Shown here in pieces: positions 1 to 7,800 of a stretch of 9,058 nt of DNA. Under the pieces are notes generated by a model. That model searched no databases. It was given only the letters and a program-made list of their open reading frames with translations, and was not told the origin of the DNA. Numbering within the stretch: the first letter of the stretch is position 1; the number at the start of each line of letters is the position of its first letter. Source of the stretch: Oscillospiraceae bacterium (GTDB lineage Bacteria > Bacillota > Clostridia > Oscillospirales > Ruminococcaceae); assembly GCA_029098085.1 (NCBI GenBank), contig JAQXNQ010000219.1, forward strand, positions 1-9,058. The letters are read 5' to 3'. Made by a program: the position numbers and the translations under genes.

Positions 1-919
1 CAAGGGTTTGATAAAACTCCTTTGCACATTCGTCGGTAACGCTTTCCAGCTCTTCCTGAATGAGAGTCTGATAGCCAACGTTTTCGTAACTTTCCAAAAA
101 CTCCCAAAGCGTGAGGCATTGACGGAAGTCAACGTTCTTTAACAGCATATTCGTGCGCATAACGGGCGGGTGAACGTAATTCTTGCCCATTTGCTGAACG
201 AAATCTGACGACATATACGAAGAGACGAGCCGCCTTAACCGCAGAGCGCGCTTCCACAAATCGCTTGTATAAACGTAGTTTTTGACCACCTCGTTTTCGC
301 GAGGTTTTTCGGATAATTGAATTTTTAAACTTATTTTACCCTGTTTTTCACCGTCGGTAAAGGACTGATCGAAAGAGAGAGTTGAAAGTTTTTCGTCTAC
401 GCCGCACTCTTCCGCGGCGTCTACTCTTACACAGACGAACGCATATAAACGGCTTATCAGCGTGTTTATAAAGCGGTTTTCGTAAGTGAGTACGGTTTCG
501 TCCTGAAAAACGTTCAGAAGTTTTGACGGCATAACCGTCCCGTCGCGCCTTATCTCGTTGATGAGGTCGGTATGCTGCGAAAGATGCTGAATGGAGCGGG
601 ACGTGACCCGCCTGGTCTGTTCGATGGGGCGCAATTCTTCGTTTTCAAGTAAAGTCCTGCCCGGTCTGCGGATAATGACGTCGAGCGACGGGATGGTATC
701 TTCAATGATTTTTATCCATTCTTCGTCCAACATTTTAAGCATAAACCGCTTTTTAAGCTGAACTTTGCCCTCGCCCTCTTTAAACAGCTCCATTACCTGC
801 CTGTAATTTCGGAAAATTTCTTCAACGTAATCGGGCGCGTTCATAGCCTCGTCCGACGTGGAAGAGGCGACTTGCGCTTGGGTATTCGGTTTGTCCGTAT
901 TGTTGATTTTGCCGTCCAA
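1..919 (-). CDS. DUF2357 (McrC-like) protein, C-terminus outside window
   Basis: An open frame of 306 codons runs on the minus strand from a TTG at 919 to the left edge with no stop, so the C-terminus is missing. The TTG is chosen because AAGGAGA lies 8 bases upstream (928-934); the next in-frame ATG (844) has no comparable site. The first 30 or so residues are polar and low in complexity. A helical region follows, then a block with RVTSRSIQHLSQHT and DETVLTYENRFINTLI (about residues 98-150), and later HPPVMRTNMLLKNVDFRQC with LWEFLESYENVGY. From memory this pattern matches DUF2357 proteins of Firmicutes, which are related to the McrC subunit of McrBC restriction systems. Such proteins often end in a PD-(D/E)XK nuclease, which would lie outside this window. 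It follows an AAA+ ATPase fragment on the same strand, as expected for a motor/nuclease pair. The family call is moderately secure; a defence role is inferred. Base composition differs from that of the right-hand genes. Confidence 0.6.
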   Translation of the reverse strand, partial: MDGKINNTDKPNTQAQVASSTSDEAMNAPDYVEEIFRNYRQVMELFKEGEGKVQLKKRFMLKMLDEEWIKIIEDTIPSLDVIIRRPGRTLLENEELRPIEQTRRVTSRSIQHLSQHTDLINEIRRDGTVMPSKLLNVFQDETVLTYENRFINTLISRLYAFVCVRVDAAEECGVDEKLSTLSFDQSFTDGEKQGKISLKIQLSEKPRENEVVKNYVYTSDLWKRALRLRRLVSSYMSSDFVQQMGKNYVHPPVMRTNMLLKNVDFRQCLTLWEFLESYENVGYQTLIQEELESVTDECAKEFYQTL

Positions 920-927
920 AATAACAG

Positions 928-934
928 TCTCCTT
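928..934 (-). promoter_or_regulatory. Ribosome binding site deciding the TTG start at 919
   Basis: AAGGAGA on the minus strand, 8 bases before the TTG. It is the only good Shine-Dalgarno match near the 5' end of the DUF2357 gene, so it supports TTG as the start over the internal ATG at 844. Confidence 0.6.
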
Positions 935-1008
935 GTAAAATATAAGGTAATGAGTTAAAGCCGCGTCGCAGGTCAGCGCCCACGATTAAAACAATAATTA
1001 AAAAATTA

Positions 1009-1362
1009 TTAATAGGATTTTTGCAAGCGTTTGAGGAACGCTGTGCATTCTTTCATCGTATCTTTGCCGAAAGTTGCGTCCAAGAAGGCTATAAGACCCT
1101 TTATCTCGTCGCGGATAAGTCCTAAATTCAGGCTTTCGAATTTTCGGAATACTTTCGTGGCGAGAATATAATCGAGTCCTTCAAGCTCGTCTCCGCCGCA
1201 CGCGACGTATACGGGCACGAAAATTTTAAGCTGTTTTAAAATACGGTTACCGAATGCCACGCGGAAACGTTCGATAACGTAGTTATCCAGCTTTTCGATT
1301 TTTTCAAGGATCTCGTCGGAAACGGGGTGTTCTTCAACCGCTTTTTTGTACAGCTCTTCCAC
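1009..1362 (-). pseudogene. C-terminal fragment of McrB-like AAA+ ATPase
   Basis: About 117 residues are readable, ending in TAA at 1009-1011. The segment KQLKIFVPVYVACGGDELEGLDYILATKVFRKFE, followed by a helical tail, resembles the small lid subdomain and C-terminus of McrB/MoxR-type AAA+ ATPases found beside DUF2357 genes in Firmicutes; I recognise this pattern from memory only. Walker A, Walker B and the sensor region are all absent, so most of the gene is missing. The apparent GTG start at 1362 is not believable as a real start: it has no ribosome site, and the preceding in-frame codon (1365-1363) is TGA, made of bases that belong to the ppx fragment on the other strand. The DUF2357 gene begins 89 bases downstream, so the two were probably an operon. 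In a complete protein this motor would drive nucleotide-dependent assembly or translocation for its nuclease partner. As it stands the piece cannot be an ATPase. Confidence 0.55.
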
Positions 1363-1366
1363 TCAC
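1355..1366. other. Junction between two unrelated DNA segments
   Basis: Left of this point the DNA is AT-richer and codes on the minus strand (AAA+ ATPase fragment). Right of it the DNA is GC-rich and codes on the plus strand (Ppx fragment). The AAA+ reading frame stays plausible up to about 1360, then hits TGA at 1365-1363. The Ppx frame becomes recognisable at about 1362, with the residues LTFPIGV. Both genes lack their 5' portions, and the break can be placed within about eight bases. No transposase, inverted repeat, target duplication or tRNA is visible. An assembly chimera is the simplest reading; a real deletion, inversion or insertion end cannot be excluded. Confidence 0.7.
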
Positions 1367-1382
1367 CTTTCCCATCGGCGTT

Positions 1383-1814
1383 ATGGCCATGAAGCGGCGG
1401 TTTTCCATGGATTGCGGCCCCGGTGAGGAGCGGAGAGAGGAAATCCGCGCCTTTGTGCGGGAGCAGCTGGACAGCTGCCCGGCGCTGCAGGGAGAGCCGC
1501 TACAGGAGCTGTATGTCATGGGCGGCACCATCCGCGCGGCTGTGGCCATGCGGGATCTGCTGCTGGGGCCCGGGGAGGGTCAGCTGTCCTGCGCCGAACT
1601 GGAGCAGCTTTTCGGCAGCCTTTCTGTCAGGGAGGGTCAGGAAGCCCTCCGGCAGGTTGATGCGGAACGGATCCGAACCATGGGATCCGGACTGATTGTG
1701 ATGCAGAGCATTTGTGAATATATGGGTGCCGGGCGGGTCATTGCGGTTCGCAGCGGTGTCCGGGAGGGATATTTGTGGAAGAACGTCATGAAAGCAACGA
1801 GCTGCAGCCGGTGA
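1383..1814 (+). CDS. ppx: 5'-truncated exopolyphosphatase (Ppx/GppA family)
   Basis: Full-length Ppx/GppA proteins of about 300 residues or more remove terminal phosphate from polyphosphate, or convert pppGpp to ppGpp. Only the second half is present. Homology starts before the first ATG, at about 1362, where the frame reads LTFPIGVMAMKRRF, equivalent to the 'lPiGavrl' segment just after the family's GGGS/T-E motif. Further on are YVMGGTIRAAVAM (the second glycine-rich nucleotide/phosphate loop), an AERIRTMGSGLIVMQSI helix region and the closing GVREGYLW. The N-terminal domain and its catalytic glutamate are missing, so this copy would be inactive as drawn. The ATG at 1383 has no ribosome site and is internal to the family alignment. 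The stop (1812-1814) lies inside the start of ppk, a typical translational overlap. The truncation coincides with the segment junction, so the gene may be intact in the real genome. Ppx cannot be told from GppA on this half alone. Confidence 0.7.
   Translation: MAMKRRFSMDCGPGEERREEIRAFVREQLDSCPALQGEPLQELYVMGGTIRAAVAMRDLLLGPGEGQLSCAELEQLFGSLSVREGQEALRQVDAERIRTMGSGLIVMQSICEYMGAGRVIAVRSGVREGYLWKNVMKATSCSR
1762..1768 (+). promoter_or_regulatory. Ribosome binding site for ppk1 GTG start
   Basis: GGGAGGG-type site inside the 3' end of ppx, 6 bases before the GTG at 1775. It favours GTG as the ppk1 start. The competing ATG at 1814 overlaps the ppx stop codon (TGATG) but has no ribosome site of its own. 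Confidence 0.6.
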
Positions 1815-3997
1815 TGCAGCAGGCGCAGCAGCCGGCGGTGCCGGAAGAAAAGGACGGACAGCTGCCCCTTTCGCTGTTCATCAACCGAGAGCTGAACTGG
1901 CTGGAATTCAACAAGCGGGTGCTGGAGGAATCAGCAGATCGCCGCGTTCCCCTGCTGGAAAGGTTGAAGTTCCTGGCCATCTATTTTTCCAACCTGGATG
2001 AATTCTTCATGGTCCGGGTAGGCTCCCTGATTGATCAGGCGCTGGTGGAACCCGACAAGAAGGACGATAAGACCGGCTGGACGGCCGAGCAGCAGATCGC
2101 CCGGATTTTTGACAAGGTTCGTTCCTATTCCGAGCTGTGCCATACCTATTACGGCACCATTCTGCAGGAGCTGCAGGCCAACGGGGTGGACATCGTGGAT
2201 TTCAGCCACCTTTCCAAGGTGGAGGAGCTGATTCTGCAGAAGCGGTTCAACGAGGAGATCCGTCCCCTGCTGTCGCCCCAGGTCATCGACCGGCACCATC
2301 CCTTCCCCTTTCTGAACAACAAGGAGCAGTATGTGGCGGTGACCCTCAGCGGCGAAGGCAAGAGCGGCAAGGACAATCTGCAGGTGGGGATTGTGCCGAC
2401 CTCTCATCTGCCCAAATACCTGACCTTCAACATCGACCGGCGGCAGAAGGTGGCCTTTACGGCGGAGCTGGTCAGCTATTTTGCAGGCAAGCTCTTCGGC
2501 AAGCAGCGAGTGCTGGAAAACTGCCTGCTGCGGATCACCCGCAACGCGGATATTACGGTGGACGAGGCTTATCTGGATCATGAGCAGGACTTCCGGGGTG
2601 TCATGCAGGAACTTCTGAAGAAGCGCAAGCGTTTGTCGGTGGTGCGGCTGCAGGTGAACGGCCAGCTGTCCGAGCGGTTCCGGGATTACCTCTGCAAGCG
2701 GCTGCCGGTGCCGGCCAGCCAGATCGTCGAGGAGCGGATCCCCATGGACTTCTCCTTTGGATTTTCGCTGCCTTCGGTGCTGCCGGAGCTGAGCAAGTCC
2801 CTTTCCTTCAAGGAAATCCGGCCCTTCCCGTCCATTGATTTCTCCCATAAAAACGCGCTGAAATACCTTTCCTCCAACGATCTGCTGCTGGCCTACCCCT
2901 TCCAGAGCATCAAGCCCTTTATTGATATGCTCAATGAGGCGGCGGAGGATCCCACGGTGGTGTCCATCAAGATTTCCCTGTACCGGCTGGCCAATCACAG
3001 CAAGATTGCCTCTGCCCTGATGCGGGCGGCGGAGCTGGGCAAGGAGGTGCTCTGCGTGCTGGAGCTGCGGGCGCGGTTTGACGAGCAGAGCAACATCGAT
3101 TACGCCCGTCTGCTGGAGGAAGCCGGCTGCACCGTTATTTACGGTCTGGTGGACTACAAGATTCACGCCAAGCTCTGTCTGATCACCCGGGTGAATCACG
3201 GCAAGATCAGCTATATCACCCAGATCGGCACCGGCAACTACAACGAGAAGACCTCGGAGCAGTACACCGACCTTTCGTACATCACATCGGATGAGGTGGT
3301 CGGCAAGGATGCCAACAACATCTTTGCTTCCCTTTGTCTCGGAGAGACCATTGAACATACAGACAGCCTGTGGGCGGCGCCTCACGGCTTCAAGAGCGAT
3401 GTGCTCCGGTATATTGAAGAGGAAATCTATCATCAGCAGACCTCCGGCGACGGCTACATCGCCATCAAGGTCAATTCCCTCAACGACATGGATGTGATGG
3501 AAGCGCTGGTGCGGGCCTCTCAGGCAGGCGTGCCCATCCGGATGGTCATCCGCGGCATCTGCTGCCTGCGCCCCGGCGTGGAGGGCTATACCGATCATCT
3601 GCAGATCCGCAGCATTGTGGGCCGGTATCTGGAGCACTCCCGGATCTTTATCTTCGGCCAGGGGGAACGGCAGCGGATTTTCATCGGCTCCGGCGACCTG
3701 CTCAGCCGGAACACCGTCCGCCGGGTGGAGATCTTCGCCGAGGTGAAGGACCCTACCGCCCGGGAGCAGGTGCTGAAGATCATGGAAGCGCTGGAGATGG
3801 ACAACATCAAAGCCTGGGAAATGCTTCCTGACGGCAGCTACCGGAAGGAAGCCGACAAGAGCCGGGTGCCGCTGGACAGTCAGATGTATCTGGCCGAATA
3901 TTTCGCCAAACCGGTGCCCATGCCCGCCGTCCGCGAGAGCCTGGGAGACCGTCTTAAGAGCTTTCTCAAATTCCTGAACAGCCCGTCAAAGGGATAA
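1775..3997 (+). CDS. ppk1: Polyphosphate kinase 1 (PPK1)
   Basis: Reversibly transfers the terminal phosphate of ATP onto a growing polyphosphate chain through a phosphohistidine intermediate. The 740 residues are close to the usual 690-740. Residues 1-29 form a Gln-rich, probably disordered tail. The PPK N domain follows with INRELNWLEFNKRVLEE (36-52) and NLDEFFMVRVGSL (73-85). The middle domain spans roughly 135-335. The two phospholipase-D-like catalytic domains start near 350, with IKISLYRLA (398-406) and ELRARFDEQSNID (430-442). The phosphorylated histidine is H464 in YKIHAK, and the second catalytic histidine is H621 in YLEHSRIF. GSGDLLSRNTVRRVEIF (638-654) completes the site. All key residues are present, so it should be active. 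The GTG start has a good ribosome site; the ATG at 1814 (TGATG with the ppx stop) would cost only 13 non-conserved residues. It overlaps ppx by 40 bases, suggesting coupled translation, and a strong terminator follows. Confidence 0.96.
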   Translation: MEERHESNELQPVMQQAQQPAVPEEKDGQLPLSLFINRELNWLEFNKRVLEESADRRVPLLERLKFLAIYFSNLDEFFMVRVGSLIDQALVEPDKKDDKTGWTAEQQIARIFDKVRSYSELCHTYYGTILQELQANGVDIVDFSHLSKVEELILQKRFNEEIRPLLSPQVIDRHHPFPFLNNKEQYVAVTLSGEGKSGKDNLQVGIVPTSHLPKYLTFNIDRRQKVAFTAELVSYFAGKLFGKQRVLENCLLRITRNADITVDEAYLDHEQDFRGVMQELLKKRKRLSVVRLQVNGQLSERFRDYLCKRLPVPASQIVEERIPMDFSFGFSLPSVLPELSKSLSFKEIRPFPSIDFSHKNALKYLSSNDLLLAYPFQSIKPFIDMLNEAAEDPTVVSIKISLYRLANHSKIASALMRAAELGKEVLCVLELRARFDEQSNIDYARLLEEAGCTVIYGLVDYKIHAKLCLITRVNHGKISYITQIGTGNYNEKTSEQYTDLSYITSDEVVGKDANNIFASLCLGETIEHTDSLWAAPHGFKSDVLRYIEEEIYHQQTSGDGYIAIKVNSLNDMDVMEALVRASQAGVPIRMVIRGICCLRPGVEGYTDHLQIRSIVGRYLEHSRIFIFGQGERQRIFIGSGDLLSRNTVRRVEIFAEVKDPTAREQVLKIMEALEMDNIKAWEMLPDGSYRKEADKSRVPLDSQMYLAEYFAKPVPMPAVRESLGDRLKSFLKFLNSPSKG

Positions 3998-3999
3998 AA

Positions 4000-4050
4000 A
4001 GGACGGCCTGCCGCAAAAATTTCTGCGGCAGGCCGCTTTCGCCCTTTTTT
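4000..4050 (+). terminator. Rho-independent terminator after ppk1
   Basis: A perfect 12-bp GC-rich stem (4004-4015 with 4024-4035) encloses an 8-base loop. It is followed by CTTT and then a run of six T at 4045-4050. It begins 7 bases after the ppk1 stop and separates the polyphosphate genes from the pth unit. The T run is slightly offset from the stem, but A and G residues upstream (3996-4002) could pair with it and extend the stem. Confidence 0.88.
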
Positions 4051-4073
4051 CTCTTTTCTGTCGGAGATCTTTG

Positions 4074-4124
4074 TGGTACAATAAAAGGCGGAGCATGGTT
4101 CAAACTCGTTTCTTCGAGTATAAT
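4074..4124 (+). promoter_or_regulatory. Putative promoter(s) for pth-mfd unit
   Basis: Two sigma-A-like -10 elements lie in the gap after the terminator. TGGTACAAT at 4074-4082 is an extended -10 with only a weak -35 (TTTTCT, 4054-4059, 17-base spacer). TATAAT at 4119-4124 is a perfect -10, with a weak -35 candidate TGGTTC at 4096-4101 (17-base spacer). A short inverted repeat, ACTCG/CGAGT (4104-4108 and 4115-4119), sits in the spacer of the second. Use of the second would place the transcript start near 4131, downstream of the ATG at 4127. This is one reason for preferring the later pth start. Confidence 0.5.
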
Positions 4125-4140
4125 GTATGCATCTTATTAC

Positions 4141-4180
4141 AAGGAGGATTTTCCAGCGTCGCCTGAAGACGCTGGAGAAG
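4141..4180 (+). promoter_or_regulatory. Leader hairpin with duplicated ribosome sites before pth
   Basis: A consensus AAGGAGG (4141-4147) has no start codon at proper spacing after it. Next comes a perfect 8-bp stem, CCAGCGTC (4153-4160) with GACGCTGG (4168-4175), around a 7-base loop. Its 3' arm takes in the GG of the weaker site GGAGAAG (4174-4180) that precedes the ATG at 4190. The stem could hide the proximal site, or bring the strong upstream site closer to the start in space. It lacks a T run and so is not a terminator. A regulatory role is inference. Confidence 0.4.
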
Positions 4181-4189
4181 TCATTTGCT

Positions 4190-4789
4190 ATGTCATTTTT
4201 TCAAAAAGCCCCTGCGGGCGGCATTGGCTGGCTGGTGGTCGGGCTGGGCAATCCGGATAAAAAGTACGAGAAAACCCGCCACAACACCGGTTTCATGGCG
4301 ATAGACGAGATCGCCTCTTCCCTTTCAGTCTCGATTACCAGGAAAAAGTTTGACGCGCTGACGGCGGAGACGGTCATCGGCGGACAGCGGGTACTGCTGA
4401 TGAAGCCGCAGACCTATATGAATTTGTCCGGCGTGGCGGTGGAAAAGGCCGCGTCCTTCTACAAAATCCCGCCGGAGCGGATCATCGTGCTGTTCGACGA
4501 TATTTCCCTGCCGGTGGGACGGATGCGGATCCGCCGCAAGGGCAGCCACGGCGGTCACAACGGCATCCGGAGCATCATCGATTATCTGCAGTCGGACGGG
4601 TTCCCCCGGATCAAGATCGGCGTCGGAGAAAAGCCCCGGCCCGAATATGATCTGGCGGACTGGGTGCTCTCGGTCTTCAAGCAGGAGGAGCTGCAGCAGA
4701 TCCGGGAGGCTGCCGGTCATTGTCTCGAAATCGTGGAGCTGATCATCAGGGGTCAGACCGACAAAGCTATGAATCTGTATAATTCCTGA
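4190..4789 (+). CDS. pth: Peptidyl-tRNA hydrolase
   Basis: Hydrolyses the ester bond of peptidyl-tRNAs that drop off the ribosome, recycling tRNA in the cytoplasm; normally essential. With the ATG at 4190 the product is 199 residues, typical for bacterial Pth (about 185-205). Visible signatures are WLVVGLGNP (14-22), KYEKTRHNTGF (25-35) holding the catalytic histidine H31, LMKPQTYMNLSG (70-81) with the tRNA-binding asparagine N78, VLFDDISLPVG (100-110) with the catalytic-site aspartate, and GSHGGHNGIRSI (118-129). The frame stays open to an ATG at 4127, adding 21 basic residues. That start is rejected because it lacks a ribosome site, lies upstream of the predicted transcript start, and its extension resembles no Pth N-terminus. 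The short MSFFQKAP lead-in before the core is a style I associate with Clostridia. mfd follows after 32 bases, the same pth-mfd order as in Bacillus and many Firmicutes. Confidence 0.95.
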   Translation: MSFFQKAPAGGIGWLVVGLGNPDKKYEKTRHNTGFMAIDEIASSLSVSITRKKFDALTAETVIGGQRVLLMKPQTYMNLSGVAVEKAASFYKIPPERIIVLFDDISLPVGRMRIRRKGSHGGHNGIRSIIDYLQSDGFPRIKIGVGEKPRPEYDLADWVLSVFKQEELQQIREAAGHCLEIVELIIRGQTDKAMNLYNS

Positions 4790-4808
4790 GCTGAATGCAG
4801 GAAAAGCA

Positions 4809-4816
4809 GGGAGGTG
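4809..4816 (+). promoter_or_regulatory. Ribosome binding site for mfd TTG start
   Basis: GGGAGGTG lies 5 bases before the TTG at 4822, in the short gap after pth. The in-frame ATG at 4795 has no such site, so TTG is preferred. Confidence 0.65.
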
Positions 4817-4821
4817 TTTTT

Positions 4822-7800
4822 TTGAAACTGTTTTCTGCGGTTGCCCATAATCTGGAATCCTACGGCAGGATGCTGGAGGATCTGAAAAAAGGCAATACGC
4901 CGGCTCTTTGTACGGGCCTGGGCGCCATTCACAAAGCCAATTTTATCACAGCGGCAGCAGAAGATCTGGCACAGCCGATTGTGGTGCTCTGCGAGGATGA
5001 TATCGCAGCGGCCCGTCTGGCCAGCGACCTGAATGCCATGGCCGGCGAGGAGCGGGCGCTGATCTATCCCAGCCGGGATCTGGCGTACCGGCAGATGGAA
5101 ACCATCTCGTCGGAGTATGAGCAGGCCCGTCTGGGGGTGCTGTCCCGGATTCTCACCGGGGATGCGCCCATCGTCGTGGCGTCGGTACAGGCGGCCATGG
5201 GCCGCACCATTCCGCCCGACCGGCTGCGGGAAAGCACCTTCACCGTAACCGTGGAGCAGGCCGTTCCCATGGAGGAGCTGGTTGCCCGGCTGGCGGCAGC
5301 AGGCTATATCCGCCGTCCTCAGGTGGACGGCGTAGGGCAGTATGCGGTCCGGGGTGGCATCGTGGACGTCTTTCTGCCCCGGGAGCAAAGTCCCATCCGG
5401 GTGGAGTACTGGGGCGATGAGATCGATACCCTCTCCTACTTTGAGCTGGACAGCCAGCGCCGCACCGACCCGGCCGACCGGCTGTCCGTCTCCCCTGCCA
5501 GCGAGGTGGTTGCAAACGATGAGACGCTGAAGGAGCCGCTGGCGGCCCTGATTCAGTCGCTGGGCAGCCGGAAGTCCACCGCTGCGGCCAAAGAGGTGCT
5601 GCAGAAGGATCTGGACACGCTGGAAAGCGGCATGGAGCTGGATTCCTACGACAAATACTTCCCGCTGGTATACGACCGCTTCTGCTGCCTGCTGGACTAC
5701 TATGACAACGCGCCGGTCTTTTACAGTGAGCAGAGTGCCGGCAAGGAAAATGCCCGGGCGGTCTTCTGGCAGTACAGTGAGGACATCAAGCTGCTGTTCA
5801 GCGAAGGGCAGCTCTGCAAGGGACTGGACAGCTATATGCTGAGCCCTGAGGAGCTGGAAGCACGGCTGGAGGGCCACCGGGCCGTTTATCTGGAGACCTT
5901 TGCCCGGACGACAGTGGGCCGCATCAAAGACCTGATTACCGTCAGTCCGCTGCAGAATTCCGGCTGGAACGGCGATCTGAAGCTGCTGAAAAGCGACCTG
6001 GATCCCCTGCTGGAGCAGGGATACTGCTGTGTGGTTATGTCCGGCACGCCGAAATCCGCCGAAACCCTGGCGGAGGATCTGAAAAGTATCGGCCTTCCGG
6101 CCCAGTACGAACGGGATCTGAAGGCCATCCGCTACCGGAAGGTTTTTGTGCTGGCAGGCAATCTTTCCTCCGGCTTTGAGTATCCCGAGATCAAATTCAG
6201 CCTGACCACTACCTCCCGCAGCTATAATCTGCCCGCCAAAAAGCCCAAAAAGCGCAAGGGCGAGGAGATCCGTTCCCTCAGCGATTTGACCCAGGGCGAT
6301 TATGTGGTGCATGTGACCCACGGCATCGGCGTTTTCGACGGCATCCACAAGCTGGATGTGCACGGCGTGGTCAAGGATTATATCAAGATCAAGTACGCCG
6401 GTTCGGACATCCTGTATGTGCCGGTCACCCAGCTGGATCTGGTGTCCAAATACATCGGCCCCCGGGAGGACAGCAAGGTCAAGCTGAACCGCCTCCACTC
6501 CGGTGAATGGCAGAAGACCCGCCAGCGGGTCCGCAAGGCCGTGGACGAGATGGCAGACGAGCTGATCGCTCTGTATGCCAAGCGGATGTCCGCCAAGGGC
6601 TACGCCTTTTCGGAGGATACCGAGTTCCAGCGGGATTTTGAGGCGCATTTTGAGTATCAGGAGACGGATGACCAGCTGCGCTGCATTCAGGAGATCAAGG
6701 CGGACATGGAGCGGCCGGTGCCCATGGAGCGTCTGCTCTGCGGTGATGTGGGCTTCGGTAAGACCGAGGTTGCCCTGCGGGCGGCCTTCAAATGCGTCAC
6801 CGAGGGCAAGCAGTGCGCCATCCTCTGCCCCACCACCATTCTGGCCTGGCAGCACTTCCAGACCCTCCGGCAGCGGATGGGCAATTTCCCGGTGCGGGTG
6901 GAGCTGCTGTCCCGGTTCCGTTCCCCCAAGGAGCAGAAGCAGATTGTTCGGGAGCTGGAAAAGGGCCTGGTGGACATTGTGGTGGGCACCCACCGGCTGG
7001 TGTCCAAGGACATCCATTTCAAGGACCTGGGTCTGGCCATCATCGACGAGGAGCAGCGGTTCGGTGTCGCCCACAAGGAGCGGTTCAAGGAGATGCTGGC
7101 CTCGGTGGATATGCTGACCCTGTCCGCTACCCCCATTCCCCGCACCCTGAATATGGCCATGTCCGGCATCCGGGACATGAGCGTCATCGAGGAAGCGCCC
7201 CAGAACCGTCATCCGATCCAGACCTATGTGCTGGAATACGACGAGGGCATCGTCATGGAGGCCCTGCGCAAGGAGCTGCGCCGGGGCGGTCAGGCCTATT
7301 ATATCCACAACAACATTGAGACCATTCACGGCGTCGCTGCCCGGATCAAGGAGGCCATCCCCGAGGCCCGCATTGCGGTGGCTCACGGCAAGATGCCGGA
7401 GGAGGAACTGTCCCAGGTCTGGAAGCAGCTGATGGAGCAGGAGATCGATATTCTGGTCTGCACCACCATCATCGAAACCGGCGTGGATGTGTCCAACTGC
7501 AACACGCTGGTCATTGAAAACGCCGACCGCATGGGCCTTTCCCAGCTGTATCAGCTGCGGGGCCGGGTGGGCCGTTCCAACCGGCGGGCCTATGCCTACT
7601 TCACCTTCCAGCGGGGCAAGGTGCTGACCGAGGTGGCCGCCAAACGGCTCAGCGCCATCCGGGAGTTTACCAAATTCGGCTCCGGCTTCCGCATTGCTTT
7701 GCGGGATCTGGAGATCCGGGGCGCGGGCAACATCCTCGGCACCCGTCAGCACGGCCACATGGAGGCAGTGGGCTACGACATGTACCTGCGGCTGCTGTCT

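Noticed and set aside
1355..1370. Insertion sequence or transposon end at the junction.
   Set aside because: No terminal inverted repeat, target-site duplication, transposase or integrase fragment is visible on either side within the window.
1931..3637. A 568-residue open frame on the minus strand, antisense to ppk1.
   Set aside because: Same codon-bias artefact. The plus strand encodes a complete PPK1 with both catalytic histidines, and the antisense product shows no recognisable domain.
4127..4189. Longer pth form starting at ATG 4127.
   Set aside because: No ribosome site precedes it, the predicted transcript start from TATAAT at 4119-4124 lies downstream of it, and the added 21 residues run through the leader hairpin and match no Pth N-terminus.
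4795..4821. mfd start at ATG 4795.
   Set aside because: No ribosome site upstream; GGGAGGTG sits inside this stretch and is correctly spaced for the TTG at 4822, which gives an Mfd-like N-terminus.
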